Shown here: positions 60,353 to 64,000 of the stretch, in pieces
Position numbering within the stretch: the first letter of the stretch is position 1
Layout: the number at the start of each line of letters is the position of its first letter
Origin: Motiliproteus sp965230735
GTDB taxonomy: Bacteria > Pseudomonadota > Gammaproteobacteria > Pseudomonadales > Balneatricaceae
DNA length: 64,000 nucleotides
Direction: 5' to 3'
NCBI RefSeq assembly: GCF_965230735.1
Contig: NZ_OZ246016.1
Coordinates: forward strand, 806,001 to 870,000
Made by a program: the position numbers and the translations under genes
Notes under the pieces: generated by a model
What the model was told of the DNA's origin: nothing
What the model saw: the letters and a program-made list of their open reading frames with translations, nothing else
Database searches by the model: none

Positions 60353-60412
60353 AAAAGTCGGTTCAAAATGCTCACTTACCAGCCTGTAAGCTGCGCTTTT
60401 TCACCGACTTTT
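60353..60412 (+). repeat. Long hairpin between dnaK and dnaJ
   Basis: AAAAGTCGGT (60353) and ACCGACTTTT (60403) form a perfect 10-bp stem around a 40-base loop that itself contains a smaller TTAC/GTAA repeat. It is AT/GC mixed, without a T-run placement suggesting termination of dnaK alone. Similar long palindromes upstream of dnaJ exist in related marine bacteria (from memory). The 286-base gap contains no gene. Confidence 0.55.
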
Positions 60413-60498
60413 GCCTTGTCTAACCTTCGCTCGTGACGCTTTTCTCCAGCCTGAAGTTGGTAGTGGTGGTTTAAACCACACTCAACGAGCAAGAAGCT

Positions 60499-61626
60499 AT
60501 GTCCAAACGCGATTATTACGAAGTGCTGGGAGTCACCCGCGACTCCTCCGACCGTGACATCAAGAAGGCCTATCGCCGCCTGGCGATGAAGTACCATCCG
60601 GATCGGAACCCCGACGATAAGGCGGCCGAGGAGAAGTTCAAGGAGGCCAACGAGGCCTACGAAGTGCTGTCCGACGCCCAGAAGAAGGCGGCTTACGATC
60701 AGTATGGCCATGCCGGGGTCGACCCGAACATGGGTGGCGGTCATGGCGCTGGTGCCGGCGGCTTCGGCGATATCTTCGGTGACGTGTTTGGCGACATCTT
60801 TGGCGGTGGTGGCGGTGGTGGCCGTCGCTCCCGGGTCCAGCGTGGTGCCGATCTGCGCTACAACATGGAGCTGGATCTGGAAGAGGCCGTCCGTGGCGTC
60901 GAAAAGCAGATCCGGATTCCGACCCTGGTGGCCTGCGATACCTGTAACGGTTCCGGCGCCAAGCCGGGCACCTCACCGAAAACCTGCGGCACCTGTGGCG
61001 GCATGGGTCAGGTGCGGATGCAGCAGGGTTTCTTCTCGGTGCAGCAGACCTGTCCAGCCTGTCACGGCGAAGGTTCCACTGTGACCGATCCGTGTACCGA
61101 CTGTCACGGTCGTGGCCGCACCGAAGAGACCAAGACCCTGTCGGTCAAGATCCCGCCCGGCGTGGATACCGGTGACCGGATCCGTCTGGCCGGTGAAGGC
61201 GAGGCAGGCTCCCACGGTGGTCCGTCCGGCGACCTGTTCGTACAGGTGTCGGTGCGTCAGCATCCGATCTTCGACCGCGATGGCCGTAACCTCTATTGCG
61301 AAGTGCCGGTCAGCTTCGTCGATGCCGCCCTGGGTGGCGAGATCGAAGTACCGACCCTCGACGGTCGGGTCAAACTGAAGGTGCCGGCCGAGTCCCAGAC
61401 CGGCAAGATGTTCCGCCTGCGCGGCCGTGGTGTACCGCCGGTTCGCGGTGGTGCCACCGGTGATCTGATGTGCCGTGTCGTGGTCGAGACCCCGGTCAAC
61501 CTCAACAGCCGTCAGAAAGAGCTGCTCCGTGAGTTCCAGTCGACCCTGGATGAGAAATACGAGAAGCACTCGCCGAAGAAGACGTCGTTCTTCGACGGAG
61601 TGAAGAAATTTTTTGAAGATATTTAA
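60499..61626 (+). CDS. dnaJ: Hsp40 co-chaperone DnaJ
   Basis: Stimulates DnaK ATP hydrolysis and presents substrates. The 375-residue protein has the J domain (YRRLAMKYHPDRNPDD, HPD near 33), the Gly/Phe-rich region (about 75-112), four CxxCxGxG zinc repeats (CDTCNGSG, CGTCGGMG, CPACHGEG, CTDCHGRG) and the C-terminal peptide-binding domains. All four zinc repeats are intact. It is the third gene of the heat-shock group and ends before a strong terminator. Confidence 0.97.
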   Translation: MSKRDYYEVLGVTRDSSDRDIKKAYRRLAMKYHPDRNPDDKAAEEKFKEANEAYEVLSDAQKKAAYDQYGHAGVDPNMGGGHGAGAGGFGDIFGDVFGDIFGGGGGGGRRSRVQRGADLRYNMELDLEEAVRGVEKQIRIPTLVACDTCNGSGAKPGTSPKTCGTCGGMGQVRMQQGFFSVQQTCPACHGEGSTVTDPCTDCHGRGRTEETKTLSVKIPPGVDTGDRIRLAGEGEAGSHGGPSGDLFVQVSVRQHPIFDRDGRNLYCEVPVSFVDAALGGEIEVPTLDGRVKLKVPAESQTGKMFRLRGRGVPPVRGGATGDLMCRVVVETPVNLNSRQKELLREFQSTLDEKYEKHSPKKTSFFDGVKKFFEDI

Positions 61627-61660
61627 TCCTCAAACTCTGATCTTCACTTAGGAAGAATTA

Positions 61661-61696
61661 AACGCCCCGTTAGCCTGACTACCGGGGCGTTTTTTA
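61661..61696. terminator. Terminator between dnaJ and rsmD
   Basis: AACGCCCCG pairs with CGGGGCGTT around a 14-base loop, followed by a T-run of about six. It lies 34 bases past the dnaJ stop and between convergent genes. Confidence 0.92.
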
Positions 61697-61726
61697 TGGG
61701 TGATTTGTGGCTGATAGGACAGTGGG

Positions 61727-62380
61727 CTACTGTTCGTCGTCGAGCTGATACAGATAGCAGCTGCCCTGGCCGGCTTTGAGCTGGCGATGCAGGCGCCAGT
61801 TGGAGGGTACCGGTAGTGGTTGCAGCTCGGCTTCGGCTTCGACGTAGATCCAGCCGCCGGGGCGGATCAGCTGGCGTTGGTTCAGCTGTTCGCAGCAATC
61901 GGCCAGCAAGCCCTTGCCGTAGGGTGGATCCAGGAGCACCAGATCGTAGCCAGGCTCACTTGGGGCCTGTTGCAGCCAGCTGGTGGCGCTGGCCTGAACC
62001 AGTGTGGAATCGTCCAGTGCATCGAGCAGGCGCAGGTTCTGTTTGAGCTGATCCACCGCCGCGGCGGCGGTATCGACCAGGGTCAGGTGGGATGCGCCCC
62101 GTGACAGGGCTTCTAGCCCCAGCGCGCCGCTGCCGGCAAACAGATCCAGAACCCGGGCGCCCGGCAGTTGGGTTTGCAGCCAGTTGAACAGGGTTTCCCG
62201 GACTCGGTCGGTGGTGGGGCGAAGCCCCGGCAGGTCGGCGAATTTGAGCTTACGGCCACGCCAACGCCCGGCGATGATCCGCAGACGCTGCTGGCCGGTC
62301 TTGGCGTTGGCAGCCTGTCCCGGCCCGTTGGGGCGTGAGCGGCGGCGAGAAGCGGCGGGTTTTGACGGGCGTCGGGGCAT
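61727..62380 (-). CDS. rsmD: 16S rRNA (guanine966-N2)-methyltransferase
   Basis: Methylates G966 of 16S rRNA late in 30S assembly. Family features: LRIIAGRWRGRKLKF, the RPTTDRVRETLFNWL motif, ARVLDLFAGSGALGLEALSRG (SAM motif I) and VLLDPPYGKG (catalytic DPPY). About 30 basic residues precede the conserved core, a variable rRNA-binding-type tail. It is followed on the same strand (upstream) by the M16-like gene, an order known near ftsY in pseudomonads. Confidence 0.93.
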   Translation of the reverse strand: MPRRPSKPAASRRRSRPNGPGQAANAKTGQQRLRIIAGRWRGRKLKFADLPGLRPTTDRVRETLFNWLQTQLPGARVLDLFAGSGALGLEALSRGASHLTLVDTAAAAVDQLKQNLRLLDALDDSTLVQASATSWLQQAPSEPGYDLVLLDPPYGKGLLADCCEQLNQRQLIRPGGWIYVEAEAELQPLPVPSNWRLHRQLKAGQGSCYLYQLDDEQ

Positions 62381-62428
62381 ATCAGAATCGCTTTTTAACT
62401 GGCTGTCGTGGATGGATAGGGCTTGGGG

Positions 62429-63571
62429 TTAAGGCTTGGTCAGGGTTTCGCTGCCGAAGCGCTCGGGACTTAACTCGGCTTCTAGCTGTTGCCGCAAAGT
62501 CGCTCCATCAAGGTTCGCTATTGTAGCCTCAAACCGGGGCAGATAATCCAACGGCAACTCGTAGAAGGCGATCACCTCCAGCTGCTCCAGCAGCGCGTCC
62601 GGTCGCTGGGGCAGCGCTTCCAGTTGTTCACCGATTTGTTCCGCCAGTTGGCGCACCTCCCAGTCCTTCATTCCGTTCAGGCGTTGCTGAATCGACTGCA
62701 GTTGGTTTGGCAGACTGGCGTCGCTGTGCCTGGGCAGCCAGACCCGCCAGCTTCGTTGGGCGCTGCTCAGTTGTTGGATCTGGAACTGCTCGCTGAGTCC
62801 GGCCAGGACGCGGCTGTGGAGCAGCACTTGAGTAAAGCTGCCCTGGTTTCTGCCCGGCAAGGGCTGCCAGGGTGCGGCGGCGGCAACCGGTGCGGTGCGA
62901 GTTTCGGCAGGCGGCCAAGGTTGGCCCGGCGGCAGCTGAGTCAGCCAGGATTGAAGGGGCGGCTGCCAGCTGTCGATTTCGGATGCGCGCAGTGCCAGTC
63001 GCAGATTGGTCTGATTGAACAGCTGTTGCTGTAACGTCTCCAGCGCCTGGGCTGTCGGCAGGGCTGGATCGCCGCGGAGTTGTCGATCCAGCCGTTGCAG
63101 TCGGCTCTGTTGGTCGCGCTGCAGGTGGCGACGGGCTTGCTCGAGAGCGAGTTGCTGCTGGCGCTGCTCGAGGCTGAACGGCATTGTCAGCGCGTTCAGC
63201 AGCTGGGCAAGCCGATCACTTAGGTCGGCGGTAGAGGCTGGGGTATGGATCAGGGTTAGCCGATCCGGATGGGGCTGCAGTTGCCACTGTGTCGCCAGGC
63301 CGGCTTGTTGCAGGCGTTGCTGTAGCAGTTCGTTGAGTAAGAGCGCCGCCGTCGACATCTGCAGCCCGGGATCGGGCAGGGCGAAGCTGAGTCGAAGTTG
63401 AGCCGGTTGCTCGGCGTCGCTCAGGTGGGTCAGCACCACGCCGTCCAGCTGCCGACGCTCAAAGTCTGGCCAGGGGTTGGTATCGATCGACAGCAGCGCC
63501 ACCGCTGCGACGCAGACGATGATGATCAGGTTGAGTTGGCGGCGATTGAACAGGGGTTTGTGGGGCTTCAT
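62429..63571 (-). CDS. Degenerate M16-peptidase-like membrane-anchored protein
   Basis: A 380-residue protein with one N-terminal helix (about 12-30) and a Gln/Leu-rich body. In pseudomonads one or two M16 zinc-protease-like genes lie between rsmD and ftsY; this protein sits in that position and has M16-like features (LDGVVLTHLSDAEQPAQLRL), but no HxxEH zinc site is present, so it is probably inactive as a protease. ATG at 63571 has AAGGAG seven bases upstream; the frame upstream lacks a ribosome site. Assignment rests on context more than on sequence. Confidence 0.6.
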   Translation of the reverse strand: MKPHKPLFNRRQLNLIIIVCVAAVALLSIDTNPWPDFERRQLDGVVLTHLSDAEQPAQLRLSFALPDPGLQMSTAALLLNELLQQRLQQAGLATQWQLQPHPDRLTLIHTPASTADLSDRLAQLLNALTMPFSLEQRQQQLALEQARRHLQRDQQSRLQRLDRQLRGDPALPTAQALETLQQQLFNQTNLRLALRASEIDSWQPPLQSWLTQLPPGQPWPPAETRTAPVAAAAPWQPLPGRNQGSFTQVLLHSRVLAGLSEQFQIQQLSSAQRSWRVWLPRHSDASLPNQLQSIQQRLNGMKDWEVRQLAEQIGEQLEALPQRPDALLEQLEVIAFYELPLDYLPRFEATIANLDGATLRQQLEAELSPERFGSETLTKP

Positions 63572-63730
63572 TGCCACTCCTTGAAACAGGCTTAGAAGTC
63601 TAACCGCAGCAAGCGCTTGCGTCAGCAACAGCGGCGCAGAACTGTGGTAACATTTGCCGCTGTTTGGCTTGCCGTTTTGCGACGATGCGTCCCAGGGCAA
63701 GCGTATCGTAATTTGAGTGGATCTGAATTG

Positions 63731-63859
63731 ATGAACGGGTTGGTTCAGGCTCTAGGTGGGCCCGAGATATTTCCCTACGTAATGGGGGCGCTGGCGTTGG
63801 TTATTTCGCTGGCCGGGGCTTACTGGTTAACCCGTTCGGATAATGGAGCGGATAACTAA
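63731..63859 (+). CDS. Tiny membrane protein before ftsY
   Basis: A 42-residue peptide with one hydrophobic helix (about 13-33, YVMGALALVISLAGAYW) and an acidic end. It stops one base before the ftsY ATG, so the two are probably coupled. It is divergent from the M16-like gene. GGAT upstream is a weak ribosome site. It may be a real small protein or an ftsY leader; no family recognised. Confidence 0.5.
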   Translation: MNGLVQALGGPEIFPYVMGALALVISLAGAYWLTRSDNGADN

Positions 63860-63860
63860 T

Positions 63861-64000
63861 ATGGGCTGGACGAGTAAATTTAAGCGATTGTTCGGAGCCG
63901 AAGAGGCCAAACCGGCCGCTGATGAGGTGGTAGCGGATGAGCAGGCGGCCGAGGAGCAGAGTGCAGAGCTGTCGCCGGAGTCAGAACCAGCTGCGGAGCC
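63861..64000 (+). CDS. ftsY: Signal recognition particle receptor FtsY (5' part)
   Basis: Only the first 46 residues are in the window. MGWTSKFKRLFG followed by a Glu/Ala-rich acidic stretch (EEQSAELSPESEPA) is typical of the FtsY N-terminal A domain that contacts the membrane. The rsmD-M16-ftsY order supports it. GTPase domain lies beyond the edge. Confidence 0.85.
   Translation, partial: MGWTSKFKRLFGAEEAKPAADEVVADEQAAEEQSAELSPESEPAAE

Noticed and set aside
1..64000. CRISPR arrays, prophage or transposase genes
   Set aside because: No regularly spaced repeats, cas genes, phage structural genes, transposases or integrases were seen.

Overview
The window is about 64 kb of a GC-rich gammaproteobacterial chromosome. 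The gene set points to a marine, respiratory organism of the Oceanospirillales/Pseudomonadales type: a TMAO-respiration locus, TRAP transporters, sigma-54 regulation, an Fnr/Anr regulator, a ygiF-glnE pair, rsmD followed by an M16-like relic and ftsY, and ratA-rnfH/bamE/fur/recN/grpE-dnaK-dnaJ in the usual order. I cannot name the genus from sequence alone. No rRNA, tRNA, CRISPR array or prophage was found. The only RNA gene is ssrA (tmRNA).

Left part (1-16,800): argA-argE; a soluble cytochrome pair (diheme c and class II c'); a low-affinity phosphate transporter with its DUF47 partner, divergent from a CYTH triphosphatase and glnE across a region with a Pho-box-like repeat; an Fnr-type regulator with a self-binding-type site; a uracil-DNA-glycosylase-like gene; then torS and torT.

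The TMAO (tor) locus spans 12,669-26,223: torS and torT on one side, torR and torE-torC-torA-torD on the other. It is interrupted by an AT-rich block (about 16,786-19,590) that I read as three integron gene cassettes without an integrase (a CALIN). Three attC sites are visible, and the outer box of each is the exact complement of the 5' end of its own cassette. The cassettes encode a SLATT-like membrane protein, a membrane-anchored protein with a calcium-loop motif, and a PIN-like protein. Four tor-box-like decamers lie upstream of torE.

Middle (26,220-44,620): a GGDEF-EAL protein; a solute-binding protein; a TRAP operon (dctPQM) downstream of a sigma-54 promoter with two palindromic enhancer-type sites; its DctD/DctB-like two-component system, whose sensor looks like TorS; a divergent orphan TRAP binding protein; a COG0523 metal GTPase behind a textbook Zur box; trmB; a hairpin array; ilvD; and a group of small genes.

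An AT-richer island (about 44,626-50,900) lies next to ssrA. It carries vsr, a C5-cytosine methyltransferase, and an opposing four-gene operon with a GHKL ATPase, a DUF6339-like protein and two unrecognised proteins. No restriction nuclease is recognisable, so this is the best candidate here for a poorly described DNA-modification/defence system.

Right end (51,427-64,000): ssrA-smpB, an SNF-family Na+ symporter, ratA-rnfH, bamE, fur, recN (LexA-like site) back to back with grpE (clear sigma-32 promoter), dnaK, dnaJ, rsmD, a degenerate M16-like protein, and a tiny membrane protein just before ftsY, which is cut by the window edge.
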